A stretch of 64,000 nt of DNA, taken from NCBI RefSeq assembly GCF_030936135.1, contig NC_082610.1, positions 20,284,428-20,348,427 on the forward strand. The letters are read 5' to 3'. The translations under genes and the position numbers were made by a program. Under the pieces are notes generated by a model, which ran no database searches, was not told where the DNA came from, and saw nothing but the letters and a program-made list of their open reading frames with translations. Origin of the DNA: Gavia stellata. Its lineage: Eukaryota; Chordata; Aves; Gaviiformes; Gaviidae. This document shows, one piece after another, positions 1-12,600 of this stretch (within the stretch, counting starts at the first letter, position 1; each line of letters opens with the position of its first letter).

Positions 1-370
1 CCTCCAGGGATGGTGACTCCACCACCTCCCTGGGCAGCCTCTTCCAGTGCTTCACCACTCTCTCAGTGAAGACATTTTCCCTAATATCCAGCCTGAACCT
101 CCCCTGGTGCAACTTGAGGCCATTTCCTCTCATCCTATCCCTTGTCACTTGGGAGAAGAGACCAACACCCACCTCACCACAACCCCCTTTCAGGTAGCTG
201 TAGAGAGGATGAGGTCTCCCCTCAGCCTCCTCTTCTCCAGACTGAACAACCCCAGCTCCCTCAGCCGCTCCTCATCACACTTGTGCTCCAGACCCCTCAC
301 CAGCTCCGTCGCCCTTCTCTGGACATGCTCAAGCACCTCAATGTCCTTCTTGGAGTGAGGGGCCCAAAAA
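1..370 (-). mobile_element. CR1 LINE fragment, cut by window edge
   Basis: On the complementary strand this is the CR1 ORF2 tail: LVRGLEHK-type and [14 protein letters not shown]-type peptides in several frames. Homology stops at about 370, just after the ggcccaaaa block, as expected of 5' truncation. The 3' end lies left of the window. Confidence 0.9.
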
Positions 371-3300
371 AATACGTGCTATGAGTACAGCGTGCTATTG
401 AGCGGCACAGACACCCCTGTGCCGTAGGTCCCCCAGCATCCATCACGTACCTGCCGCGTGAGCATGGATGAAACACTTGCCTCAGTTTCTCCTGTAAAAC
501 AAAGCGAGGGGGCTTAAGCTTTTTTGGTACTGCCTGCCCTGCGTTCCGCCGAGGACGATGGCCGTGCTCTGACGCGGGCCCCTGCCGCCTGCCATCAGAG
601 AGGTGCTGTTAGGCAGCTGCCTATTTATTTACAGCCAGAGACATGCGACCGAACGTTAACGGGGCGCTGCTAAGTTAATGAGAACACCCTTTGCTGTCTG
701 GTACAGCAATTCGCCTTGGTCCCTCGCTAAGGTGGGGCTGGGGAGTCCTTTAGAAGAGGGGCGGCCGAGGCTGTGACTGCTGGGGGGTAGGGAGCATCCC
801 TGGCTGCCGGCTGACCCGCCGGCAGAGAGGACATCCCTCCCCTGGGAAGGGAGAGGGGGACCGCGACTCTGGAAGGACCAAGCCCGTTTCTACGGCGGCA
901 GGTTTCAGGGGTAAAGGGGTTCCAGCATTTCTGAGCTAAAAAAGATATATATACCTCACTTGTAAAAGTTCCTGCGGGCCGTGGCGATCCTCCAGCAGGG
1001 CAGGCGATCCATAGATACAGCTCTACCTACACCCGCGTACGGTCAAAGCGGTGAAGCGGCGCTGCAGGCACCCTGCACCCCGGGGCAGTGCCTGGTTTGG
1101 GTTGGCCTCTAGCCCCAGAGGGGTGCGAGGGGCTCAGTGTGACCCCCACGCTCCCCCTCCCCGAGTTGGAGACACGGGCTGCAGCCGTCGAAGCCACCTC
1201 TGGGACTGCCAGGAGGGAGGGTCGGGTTTTGCTGTCCCAAGGAGGGGGACACAGCAGCCGCTGGCAGGATCAGGCCCTGCTGGGGCGCTGGGCTCTCTCT
1301 GCGTAGGCAGGAACTGCTCTTCCCTTGTCAGCAAGACATTTCGCTACTCGGAAAAATGAAGCCTGGAAATGCCGGATGCTCAGCAGCGCCTTTTCTGCAG
1401 GCGGGAGCGGTAAGGAGGAGGGAGAAAGCTGCTGATCCCGACGGCCTCAGCGCGCGCAGCATCCTTTCTGCTAACGCAGGCGGCCGAGAGAGCAGGAGGA
1501 GCAGCCTCCTTCAATTGGGTTTCAAAACCCCAGCGTGCCTGATGGTCTGCTGTGCCGGAATGAGTCACTGAATGAATTTGGTGGGCACCAGCACCCCTGC
1601 CATTCGCGTTATTACAGCTCATTTGAGAGCATCGTGCCCCCTCCCCGCAAGGAATTTGTCATTTCCGAAGGCACCACATGAACCTGCTCCCCGTTGCCTC
1701 CTCGGCCGGCCGGGCTGTGCCACCGGTACAACCGTCACCTCTCCCCATCCGACTTCGGCCCAGAGAAGCGGCAGGCAGACGCGTTCCTCCTGCAGAAGCT
1801 CGCCGGGGAGACGCGGGGCGGCCGGCAGCCCCACGAGCCGCTCTTTAATAGCGCGGGAGCCAGCCCAGAGTCCCCCCAGCAAAACCAGCCACGCCGGGAG
1901 AAGCCGTCGGTCTCCGCTCACGCGCGCCCGTGCTCCAATTCAGCAACGGTGCTGTTTGAGGCATCTCGTTGCTGCTGGGTGCTGCGGGATAAGGAGCGGC
2001 ACGGAGCACCCGGCATCTTCTCCCAGGGGTGCGCGCACACACGTACACGTGGAAACCTGGGGAGGTTTCACGGCGGGAAGGGAGAGGGCATTCCCCTTCG
2101 CCATTTCCCAAGCAGGGTGTATTTGTCGTAGCTTGCTGAGGAGGAGAGTATCACCGCCTGCTCGTCTTTCGCCGCAGCCCTGCTCAGCCCCAGCCCAGCA
2201 GGAAAACAAGGATATTACAACCACCGCCTTTAAAAATGACGAAAGGAAGGGGCAGCAAGGCCTCCCGGAGGGGAAAATGCCTCCCAATTAAAGGGCAGGA
2301 GCAGAAAGAGCAGGTTTGTGAGCTGGTTTGGGGTTAGAAGCAGCCCTGCGAGGAAGCACAATACACTTGTGTCTTGTTTGAAACCACAGGAACAAGGCGA
2401 CAGCCCCAAAGCTGGACCCTCGCAGAAACTATTTACTGCTACATCTGTTTTCCCCTTTTATTCCTGAGCAAACTGTACCGACCACCCCAAGAGAGCCGAG
2501 CACCGTCTGAGCTGACTGCACAGCCCAGATCTCCGGAGGGGAAGAAATCCGCACTCCCGCCTCGAGAGACCTGAGGCTGCGCGGCCCGTGGGGATGCTCT
2601 AAGACGGTAATTGCACCCTGATCACAGACGCTGCAGAAGTCAGTTCAAACAAGAAGAGAAATCGCTTTTAAGCAATTGCTTCATGCTGATAGACGCTGTG
2701 CTACAGACTTCGCAGATGCCACCCCACAAGAGTCTTGCAGAAGGGGGGCTAATTTCCCTTTGGGGGTGGGAAAGGGTGACTGGAGCCACGCTGCACCCCT
2801 AATGACACAGAGGGCAACAGGCTGAGGCACGAGGAGGGGAGTTGCGGGCATTTTTTTTTTCTGCCGTGGCAGAACAGCCGCGGTGGCCCGGCGGCTGTTC
2901 GGGACAGGCTGTTAACACGGAGCCATCCGTGCCACCTTCTTCTGCCGCCGGGACGAGCCCTCCCTTCCTTGTTCGTGCTCCACCTTCAACTCACCTCTCC
3001 TGAAAACAGGCGGCCAGAGCCGCACGCAGGTCTTGGGAGGAGGTCTCGTAAACGGATGCGACCAGAGCCCTGCCTGACCCAATGCAGCTCGGCAGCGCAT
3101 CCGCCTTCCCCACAGCGGTACCCTAGCAGTGGCGCTGGCTCATCTCGCCACTACCGCCCCACCCAGGCCTGTCTCCTTGGCACACGCCAACACATTTAGG
3201 GGGGGGGGTTTTAGCAGAATTCCCGGCTCTGAGGCGAGTGCAGGCCAGGTCAAGCCCTCAGCCTCAGCCTTGCACCACCACTGCCTTGCTGCAGCATGAA

Positions 3301-3562
3301 AATCAGGCACGTCGCTGGGGCTGGAAGGAGCGACCTTCCCTTCCAGGCGAGGGAACACCAGTGTGAGACCTGTCTCACGCTTCCCTGGGGCTTGGTGCCA
3401 CCACGGCCCTGGTGCCCACAGAGCCAAGCAGCTTGAGTTAGACTCACTTGAATTCCAGGAGCCGAATTCACAGCGCAGTGCCGAGCCCCGAGAGCCACCG
3501 AGCGGCCGTGCCCACCAGCTGCAGGCAGGCGCTTCCGTAACGTGTAATTTTCAACCTTAAAT
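371..3562. other. Intergenic, no gene recognised
   Basis: GC-rich sequence with chance reading frames up to 239 codons that show no domain, no conserved motif and no splice pattern. It contains the CpG-rich patch at 1.7-2.06 kb. Confidence 0.5.
1680..2060. promoter_or_regulatory. CpG-rich patch, possible promoter of an unidentified neighbour
   Basis: I count 26 CpG in the 240 bases 1681-1920 plus further ones to about 2060, far denser than surrounding sequence. It lies about 2.4 kb beyond the probable CD151 3' end. In human the next genes there are POLR2L and TSPAN4, but I could find no POLR2L exon here, so the assignment is open. Confidence 0.4.
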
Positions 3563-3621
3563 CACAGAATCACAGAATGACGGGGGTTGGAAGGGACCTC
3601 TGGAGATCATCTAGTCCATCC
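3563..3621 (-). mobile_element. CR1 LINE 3' tail remnant
   Basis: A short piece with two cacagaat octamers, then ggttggaagggacctctgg and the atcatctagtcca block, which is the reverse complement of a CR1 3' end. The tail variant (GGGACCTCTGGAG) differs from the other copies, so this is another subfamily. Confidence 0.85.
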
Positions 3622-4434
3622 CGAAGGGTGACAAAAAACGGCACGCATCCGCTCCCTCTTTTTGACACGTCCGTGATGCAAGGTGGCTACAAGCTGCTCC
3701 GCAGCACGTGGAGCGAATACTCAGCACACAGCACCCACGCGCACCCTGTTATCCCGCAGCGGTAGGAAGAGGCAGCCCCGCTGCCGCAGCCCACCTAGGT
3801 CCTTACAGTCGAGGTGGAAAGGGGAAAGATTTCCACCCTCCTTGGGGTAAGTGGAAACGGGGCGTAGGAGAGCACAGCAGAGCCGTGAGCCAACTCCTAC
3901 CCTCAACCGGTCTTCTTAAGCTGACCTGACTGGTAACCACGGGCAGCAGCTGGCCCAGCAAGGCGAATTTCAGTTGCCCGATGGCAAAGGCCCTGGTCCT
4001 GCCTGCCTCAGCGCCCTGCACGTGACGAGAAAGCGGAGCCTGCACGACAGGGCTGAGAGATCACCAAGTATCCCAGGGCGCACAGTTAGGTGTACCACAG
4101 AGGCCGGAGCAGCGCCGGGTGCGCACGTCTCCGTGCGCAGACCACAGCTGAGTCGCAATGCCTGGGTACCCCGAGGTTCTGCGACTTCAGCTCTCGGGGT
4201 GCCACACGGAGGAGCGGTCTGCAGCACCCCGCGGCAGCAGATCATAACCAGGCTGGCGATATCAGTGACGTGAAGCAAATTCTTCCCCGGCTTCCTTCTC
4301 AGCCTGGTCCCTCAGAGCAGCTTCTTCTTGAGGAACGGGCTCCTCAGCAGCAGGATCTGCGGAATCCATATATCCCACCCGGCTCACGGTACCCCTGCAA
4401 TTTTGCCACATGGAGTAAGTACAGAATCTTAAGC
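3622..4434. other. Intergenic, nothing recognised
   Basis: Unique sequence between a CR1 tail and the probable CD151 polyadenylation site. Short frames only. Confidence 0.5.
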
Positions 4435-4440
4435 TTTATT
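4435..4440 (-). terminator. CD151: Candidate CD151 polyadenylation signal
   Basis: AATAAA on the minus strand (tttatt on plus), the first canonical hexamer I noticed after the stop codon. Cleavage would fall near 4410-4425. Confidence 0.4.
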
Positions 4441-6552
4441 TTTCTATTGGCCAGCAACTTAAACTGGGTTAAAAAAAAACCAAAAACAAAGCAATGAATA
4501 TTATTACACAGAGAAAAAGTATAAAACACCTCAATGGACACAAGCCAACTTACTGTTCATACCTCATTCTTCCTGGCCTCTCCCGCCCCTGTACAATGTA
4601 TTTGAAGGGAATGGGCAAAGGCAGCTATGAAGATATGCTTAAGAAACTAGAAATATTGCTTCAAGCAACATGCTCAATATTTTCCTCTTAGTTAGTAGTC
4701 AATACTTGTCAGGAACTTGATTATAAAACAAGACATAATTTAGAGACTTCTCCTTTAGATCATTACGCAATAATTTAGGTTTCTTTCCCCTCTTTCCTAC
4801 TACTGCGGAACGAAGGATATACCTCAGTTCCTCCACCTCTCTCTCTGCATTAGTTAAGGATTATTTCACGGGGCTGATGTTGACGGGGGAGTTTCAGATT
4901 GACCTGCTCTGAATTTTAACTTGTCACCCTTTAGCGCCAGTCCGAGATTTCTGCTCTGTGTACTAAAAACCCCATGACGTTGCAAGACGCTTTAGGGGTC
5001 TGGCTGATTTTGCTCACATTGTCTGCTGCCAAGGGACAGGGCTCAGCCGGCACCACTAAAAGGCCAAAAGAGGGAATAAATTTGTTTGTTTATAAAAGGG
5101 CTTGTCTTCACTGCTTAGTAACACCAAAACCCCACAGCTCTTTCTGCTTCACGGGTGTAACAGGCATACCAGGAAGGGGAGAACAAGCCAAGAGGCACAC
5201 AAGATCCCATGAATTCAGGCTAAGAACTTGTTGGCATCACAATGGCACCAAGTCCATGGCAGCGGTCATGTCTATGTCCTGTGTGTATCCGGGATCCTAA
5301 TGCAGAGAGAATATTTAATTAAAACCTATTCCTCCACAGCAAACAGACAGTTAACGCAGCACTACCGATTTACCAAGTACACTGCGGCAACTGGTTGAAG
5401 CTGACTGTCCTGACTTTCAAGTAATCAGGAAAGCGGGCTTCCAGATCTCATTAAAGCCAGAAAAACTCTCGGCTGGTTAATGAACTCTTTGGAGGCTGAT
5501 AAAATATTTGTATATATTCATTTCCTGCCCAAGAGAGATAAGCCTGGAGGTTTTAATTAGAAAAAAATGAAGCCAAGGGCATCTCTCAACATGTAAGAAG
5601 TGTGAGAAGGCATTTCCACTAACCAAACAGGCCAAAAGGTAGCAAGCAAGATACGCCAGCTCCACAAATGGACCAGTTCTTCACCAAACCTCAGCGGCAG
5701 ATAGGTAGGAGGAAACAAAAGTTTTCTCACTCACACTGGAAGCCACTCAATCAAACAGACTTGACCCAAAAGAATGAGAAAGTAGTCCATCGTCTTTGCT
5801 CCGGAATCGCTAGGAGGTAAAAGGCTTCTTGTGGCTGCTAATGGCACTGTGTTGGGGGAAGCTTCAAGGCAGAGGAGGAAGGATTGCTGAGAAATCCTAA
5901 GGCACCCACATCTTGGCAACGTCAAAGTCGTGACAAGATTTCGACTGCACCAAGTTGTGCTCCCGATCAGCGGGGAGAGAAACTCCTGCCCCAAGCAACC
6001 AGGCAGGCATCCTCTCAGGCGGAGAACAGCTGTGTTAGGACATCAGTGCACACTTGGGAGGAGGGAGAGAAATCTTCCATGTATGGGAGACTCAACTCTG
6101 GCTCCAGCTCAGCGCAGAAACATCATCTGTCCTCGCAGTCAATGCCTGGGGCTGCTGAGCCATTTCTCAGGGAGCAAACTATGGTTCTTGCACAGCATCC
6201 TGATACCTTCACGCTGGTTCAGGAAAAGCCTCAAGAGAAATGGCTCGGGATAAATCTTGCTTCATAGTTATATTGAGGGACTGTTTTGCTAAAGCTTCTA
6301 GCAGAAGATCCACAGCTCTTTTGTTTCTTGACAATGCAGAGGACCCACTGAACTCCTGGCTGCCTTGTACACAACAAGGAGGGTGACTGTCCCCCAAAAG
6401 GGGCAGGGAAGGCGGTGCGTGGTTCGAGAGGCATTTAATTACAGAGCCAAGTCCTCAGGTTACAGACACTTCTGTGGCGGTGGTGGAGAGTGGTCAGGTT
6501 GGCAGGCGCTAAGGGAAGTGGCAGAGGGGGAGCGACAGAGTTCCCACAGCTA
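4435..6552 (-). other. CD151: Probable CD151 3' UTR
   Basis: Sequence between the stop codon and the first AATAAA seen on the minus strand downstream (4440-4435). It holds no repeat I recognise and only short chance reading frames. The length of about 2.1 kb is inferred from the signal alone; RNA reads would settle it. Confidence 0.45.
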
Positions 6553-6612
6553 TTAATATGGTTCCGGCTTTAAACTCCTGTACAAGCAGCAGGTGAAAAT
6601 CATCCCAAAGAT
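6553..6612 (-). CDS. CD151: CD151 last coding exon (TM4 end and C-terminal tail)
   Basis: Nineteen codons and a TAA stop at 6555-6553. It reads [19 protein letters not shown], residues 234-252, with palmitoylatable C241/C242 and the YRSL tyrosine sorting motif. The acceptor is CCTGTAG. Human ends in LEHY, here PEPY. Confidence 0.95.
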   Translation of the reverse strand: MFGMIFTCCLYRSLKPEPY

Positions 6613-9600
6613 CTACAGGGTGTAAAGAGGAGAGAGAAATGCATGAAAAAACAGAACGGATGCAGTGGAGGCAACAGCTTGCAAACTAATGGTCTGGACC
6701 CAGATCGGAGCGGCAGCTACGTCCTGCCCGGAGATACCGCACTCCAGCTTGCAATAAGCAGCAGGAGAGAACATAATCTGCGCTAATCTTCGTAATTAAT
6801 CACCAGCAGCTTCTCTGGGGTGTAATTTGGCTACTTGCCTGAACAAAGGGGAAGATGAAGAACTCCCAGAGACATTTGCATCCGGAAGACTGGAGGAAAA
6901 GAATATCCTGTGCCCTCCCCTCCTCTAAAATGGTGTGGGGGGGAGCATCCATATCCCACCCCGTTATTGATCACCCTCTCCCAAATCATTCGCAGACCCA
7001 CAGAGCTGTTCTTCAATACGACACAGCCGAGAGAGAAATTCTGGATGACTTAAGATAATCCTGACGAGCTGGGGTAGGAAGCTCCTCCGCCGCGCGGGCA
7101 GCCACGGCACATCCCCGCAAGAGGTCTCTCTCAGGCTGCCAAACCTCGGCTGCAGCCAGCGCTGCCTCTCCCACAGCCCCGGCGCAGAAGGGTCTCTCTC
7201 CCTTGCCCAGCTGGTTGCACTCCTTCAGCAAAAGCAGATTTTACAGACTGGCAGAAGAGGCTTTTGCTTTGGAGCTAGTGAATCCTCAGGTCCCCAAAGT
7301 ATCTGGCAACTCCTCCTTGCCAGGCAGGGAAAAGCTTAAAAACATCTGATTTTTTTCCATCCCTCAGCTCTGGGGTTCCTTTAACTTCTGCCCAGCACCC
7401 CTCAGCCCTTTTACCTGCACGCAAGCAATGCTGATCCCCACTGCCCCGATAATCTTCAGATGCTCTTGAATGAAGTTTTCCAGCTTGGTAATGCAACCGC
7501 TCTGCAGGGTGAAAGGAGGGACATGGAAAATCAGCTTCATTTTAACCTCTTGTTCGCTTTAATCCAACAGTTGCAACCCTTGAAAGCAACGCTATAAAAA
7601 AAGCGGTGTCTGTGAGCAATCTCTTCCCCCAGCATCACTGGAAAATCGACATAAATGACGTAAACTGCATCATGTTTTGTATTGCTCTGGACCTACTGGC
7701 TCAGGAACTGTCGAACAAAGCCAAAGCAGCTGCTAGTTGGGCAGGAGAAATGCAGAAGAACTGGGCACGTCACACAGAGGGAGCGTGTCATTTTTCTCTG
7801 AGATACGTGGAGAAAGATTCCCTCACTCCCTGCCTAGTACATGCCTGGAGAGGGTGTTTACTCCCATCAGGCCAAAAAGCCAAAGAAATGCTGCTGAGTG
7901 GATCCAAGAACTCTAACATGACAGGAGCTTTTTAAGAGTAAATTCCTCCCATATTTATGACAGGAATGAGTTTCAGTGTGAACCTGGAAAGCCAGGCTCT
8001 GCCTGCCTCCGCCTTGCAACTGCATCCTTGGCTGGCAGCGTGACCCTTCCCTCCCTGTCTCAGGCCCAAGTTTTTGTTGTCATAAGGCAAAAATAAATCA
8101 GTAAGAGCATTCTCTGTTGTTGTTTGGTTTTTTTGGTTTTGGTTTTTTTTTTGGAAGAGTTCCCTTTCAATAATTCGACTGTTTAATCTATTGAGGCAGG
8201 CTTTCCATGGTAACATCGGGGGATTTATTGTGTAGGCTACAGCAGTGCCCCAAGGGTGCTGGGGGCCCTCCTGCCGCGGGAGTTTACAGTGAACACAGAC
8301 ACGTACACACACGCATGCAGGCGGGAAGGAGTGAGCACGCAGCCCTCCAGGGCGGGATGGCAAAGGCCTCACTTTTCCCATGCCAGCATTAGGTTTCAGA
8401 GTCACCCCAGCTGCCCTGATACGAAGCAGTTACTCCTGTTCCCTCATCTGACCCTTTTCTAGGTTTTTCTTCCCCAAAGCCACTAAAATCCTTGCTGAAT
8501 TCTGACTGAGACCTCGCAGCAGCATCTGACTATGGAGCCAAACCTCCCCTGACAGCTTTTTCTCCTCCAGAGCTAGCCTGATACATTTGGCAGCCTCCAG
8601 GGCCTCTCTTAACGCAGCGGGGCAGCCGCCTCCAGCTTCACGCAGCGCAGAGAGAGGATGGGAATTGCCAGCCCTGCCCCTCAAATGGCTGGGGGTTTCC
8701 ACTCTCAGAAACACCGCATCAGCCCTTGGACTCTTTTCTGCACGTCCTCGGTGGGTCTGGCCTGGAAGGGACAAACCTTACGGGAAAGCCTTCTTCCTGA
8801 AGAGCAAAACCCAGCCAAGCAGCTGGACATCAGAGGGGCTTTGGTAGATCAGGAAGACTGGACTTCATCTCTCTATTTGTTCCACAAAGATAGAGGGTTG
8901 GCTTCCTTTTAGCTATTTGAATTGCTTGGCTTAACGCAGGTGTTATTCACACTCCTCTTCCGAGTCCTGCTCCAAGCACAGACTGTGAGAAAAAATACCT
9001 GCTCTGAAGGGGCCACCTCTTCATCCACGATCCTCCTTAACTGTCAGGGGGACGGAAACAAGGGAAAAGCTCCAGGTGCTACTCCCCAGGCTCAATACAG
9101 CCAGCCAAGGGCTGGTTCCACTGATGAGAAAAAGGACTACGCTACCCCATAGAGAGCGTCACAGTGAGCAAGTTAAAGCCAGGTGACAGGACTGGAGGGT
9201 GCCAAAATAAATGTAAGAACTTTTCCCAGCCTTATGCAAACTGGATGAATAAATGGTCCAAGAGCTACCTGTTTACTTACTCAGCTAGTCTGGGATTCAG
9301 ATTGCTTCTTCTAGAAAAGGGACAAGCCCCTCTATCTCAACTCCAGCCTTCCTTCCAGCCCAAACTGCAGTCCGCTGGAACTGGCCTAATTTGTCTGCTA
9401 CGGGATCCTCTTTCTTCCCCATAGGCTGTTTCTTCATGCTGTAGGTCAAATCCCACTGCCTCTGTCAAGGACCAGAAGTATCTCCATTTGCACCTCACTG
9501 AGAAATTCCAACCACAGGAAGCTGTGTCAAATGTAGGGCTCGCATCCAAGTCTCTTGCCAGAACCAACAATCTCTCCCACTTCCCCCAGTCGCTAGCATA

Positions 9601-12600
9601 CTCTGTAGTAACAAATACAATTTATTATTTTTCTCTATATCTACATATAAAATAATGGCCTAGATGGCTGAACGCTCAACTAGAGAAATTAATCCTGCTT
9701 TCTAAGGAATACAACTGCCTTTGAAGCCTACCAACAGTTTGCAGCAATAACCCAACACCCTCACTCCCTGCCCACCTCCTTTACATACTTTGTGACAGCC
9801 AACTCTGAAGCCCTTTTGCTCTTTACCTCCTTGTAGATGTTGGAAGGATGGTCTCTTCGGCCACACAGGTCGGTTATTGTCTTACAGCAGCTGTCTGGGA
9901 CTTTCCGTCCATTGGCCTCTGGAGATTTGATCCACAGGCTGTCAGCCCAGTCTGTGTAGTTGTTGCTCCCGCAGCACTTGAACTGCATGCACACAGAACA
10001 AAGGCTGAGCCTGCGAGCACTGCAGCCTCCTTCTCCCTCCATCCTCTCACACCAAGCCCTGGGCTTCACCCTCCTCTGCAGAGAGGCTCCAGCTATCTCA
10101 CAGGCTTTTTTTTTTTTTTTCCTCCAGGCTACTATAATTAGCAGTGACTTTTGCGTTAGGAGTCCCCAAAATGGCCATTAAATATCAACTTCATCCATCT
10201 TTCAGCATCTGTGACTTTTGGTTACTGCTGGGATGAACTGTAACCCGAGCGTACCTGCAGCTGCCTTGGCTCTTAACCACCGGACTGGAGAGTGTTAATG
10301 GGGATAACAGGGTCAGTTTAATTACCAGTTACTGTCGCAAATGCACCTGCTATAGCGGCATGCATACAGTAGGCCCCATGCTTTGAAAGTGCCTGTGCAC
10401 AAGGGTCCTTTCTGTGGAAAAGCCTGTCAGAACCGCGACAGCCCTAACCTGAACCACCTCTGAGCCAGGCACAGCTAGCAACAGCGGCAGGAAGGCTCTT
10501 CTTTCATTACGTCTTGCTCTCCAGGGTACTGGGGAGCTTAATGAAAAATGTCAGCAATTTCTCCAAAGCTTTGAAGTGGGAAGTAGAAACAGCTGTCAGA
10601 GTGACCTGGCAGCTCCAGTTTACCCTGGGAGCAATTCAGACGTTGTTTCCCAACGCTACTGGGCAATTCAGAGATCACACCATGCAATTCTGCTGGTTGC
10701 ACCGCCCAGGCCCTGCACCCCATCCAACCTTGTCTTGAATCAGAAGCAGCAGAACATACACTCAGCATACAGAAGAAACATCTGTATGTTGGATGTGAAG
10801 AGCCCACGATGCCTTTTGTGTGTTTGATTTTAAGCCCTGCAATTGCATTCATTCTCCCTGATACCCACCTCCTGCTGCAGTTTGTCTACTGCGCTGGTAA
10901 CGCTCTCTTCTCCCTCCTTCCGGTACTTCTGGGTCATAGTGTTCTTCAAATTTTGCTTCAGCTCCATGCTCAGCTGAATGAGAGAGACAAGGGGGATAAA
11001 ATCACAAGGCAAACGCACCCCTCAGACAGACCCAGAGCCCTGCGTACGTTTCATTGCCTTTGCTCCAAGAGGAAAGCGGAGAGCCTAGTGGAAGCTACAG
11101 CTTCCTTCAAGATCATCCTCCAAGGTTGGACTGGACAGGCTTATTTGCAACTGATTACAGCTCATGCCTCCATTTTAATAACTGGAAGGAGGTGCTTCAG
11201 CACCAAATTTCAGCCTGAGCTACGTATCACCATATGGGTCCTCACCTTGAATATGTACGATTGCCAAGGCACTCTTGCACCAAAAGAGAATACAAAACTG
11301 TGACTGCTTAAATATGAATACGCCTATGAGACCATGTGCAATCTTCTCCCTCTGAAGCCTGTGACAAAATACTAAAAAACAAATCACCCTGTCCAGGAAT
11401 GTGCTGGACTGAAGCCACGTAGTCCGTATAGCTCTTGTATCGGCATCAAAAAGGATGCCACAGGAGGGAATTAAGTGTGCGATTGCAAAAGTACTGCAAA
11501 GCCTTTCTTGGTAACAGTGACAGAGAGACGAAGTCTGATTTTGCAAGTATTTCTGAAAGCATCATCATAAACCACTGGCATGTTCAGGTGATTGGATTCA
11601 AACGTTTCTTCCTGTGGAGGCTGTTTTAATCTAGCTGAATTCTTCTCGCCCATCCAAGTGAGAGCCAAAAAGCACCAAAGAGCTGCATCTTTTTTTTGTC
11701 ACCCTGGTTCATATAGCAACACTGCTTTAGTCCAACACCTGCGAAATTCTAAGTTTCCTACACCAATAAACAACGTCAACATGCATTTTAGATGGGGTCA
11801 ATGAACAAAACAGGTAGGCAGCTTCTCTAGACACCTTTCATTCTACACAGTAAGTAGTAAATGAGAGGTCAAACATCTGGTTATGCCAAACTGTCCAAAA
11901 TACAGTCTGCAGTTTCTTCTCCCTTTGAAACACTGTTTTTTCCAACCCTATGTGTCAAATGGGGACACCACCTACCTCACGGAGATGATATGAGGCTGCA
12001 TTCATTAATATTTGCAAAATGCTTTGAGATCCTGGGCTGGGAAGCTCTACAGAGGTGCAAAGGACTTAGTGTAATAAGAAGAAAGGAAAAGGTTCAGCAG
12101 CTGGAAGGCATCAGAGGCAAATAAAGAGGACAGTCCATTAGCAGAATTATTACTTGGGAGAAAAGCAGTTACCTGCGGGCTCACGGGGAAGAACTGCAGC
12201 ATGGAATAGAGATAACAAAAGAAACAGTTTAGACGCGCACGCGCAAGCCTTAGACACCAAAGCAAGGGCTGAAATAAAAACAGCGGCAAACAGAGCAAGC
12301 AGCCTGCAACCAGAAAAGAAGGGGGATTTGTCAGCCAGAGGGCAAGGGGAAGTGCAGCTATTGATCAGAGACGCCCTCAAGGGCACAGCTCTGAATATGT
12401 TGTCCCTTATTTCAACCTAAGGATCAGCTCCTCTTCATCCACGGTCATATATGAACCTCGTGCCTTTGCACGGATGGATGGACGGACGGACGGACCCTGG
12501 CTTCCAGCCATGCCTGCCAGGATTGATCTTTCCCTGGTAAATAGGCACACTCGCACCACCGATCCCTCCTGGCAGGAGCTAGCACGGTTCTTTGGCTCCT

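Noticed and set aside
1572-2291. 239-codon plus-strand frame
   Set aside because: It sits in a CpG-rich patch, overlaps other long frames on both strands, and its peptide has no recognisable motif.
1-4434. POLR2L, expected next to CD151 by synteny
   Set aside because: No exon with the POLR2L zinc-binding cysteines could be found on the plus strand.
10107-10120. Poly-T as the tail of an antisense processed pseudogene
   Set aside because: No coding or repeat body lies next to it.
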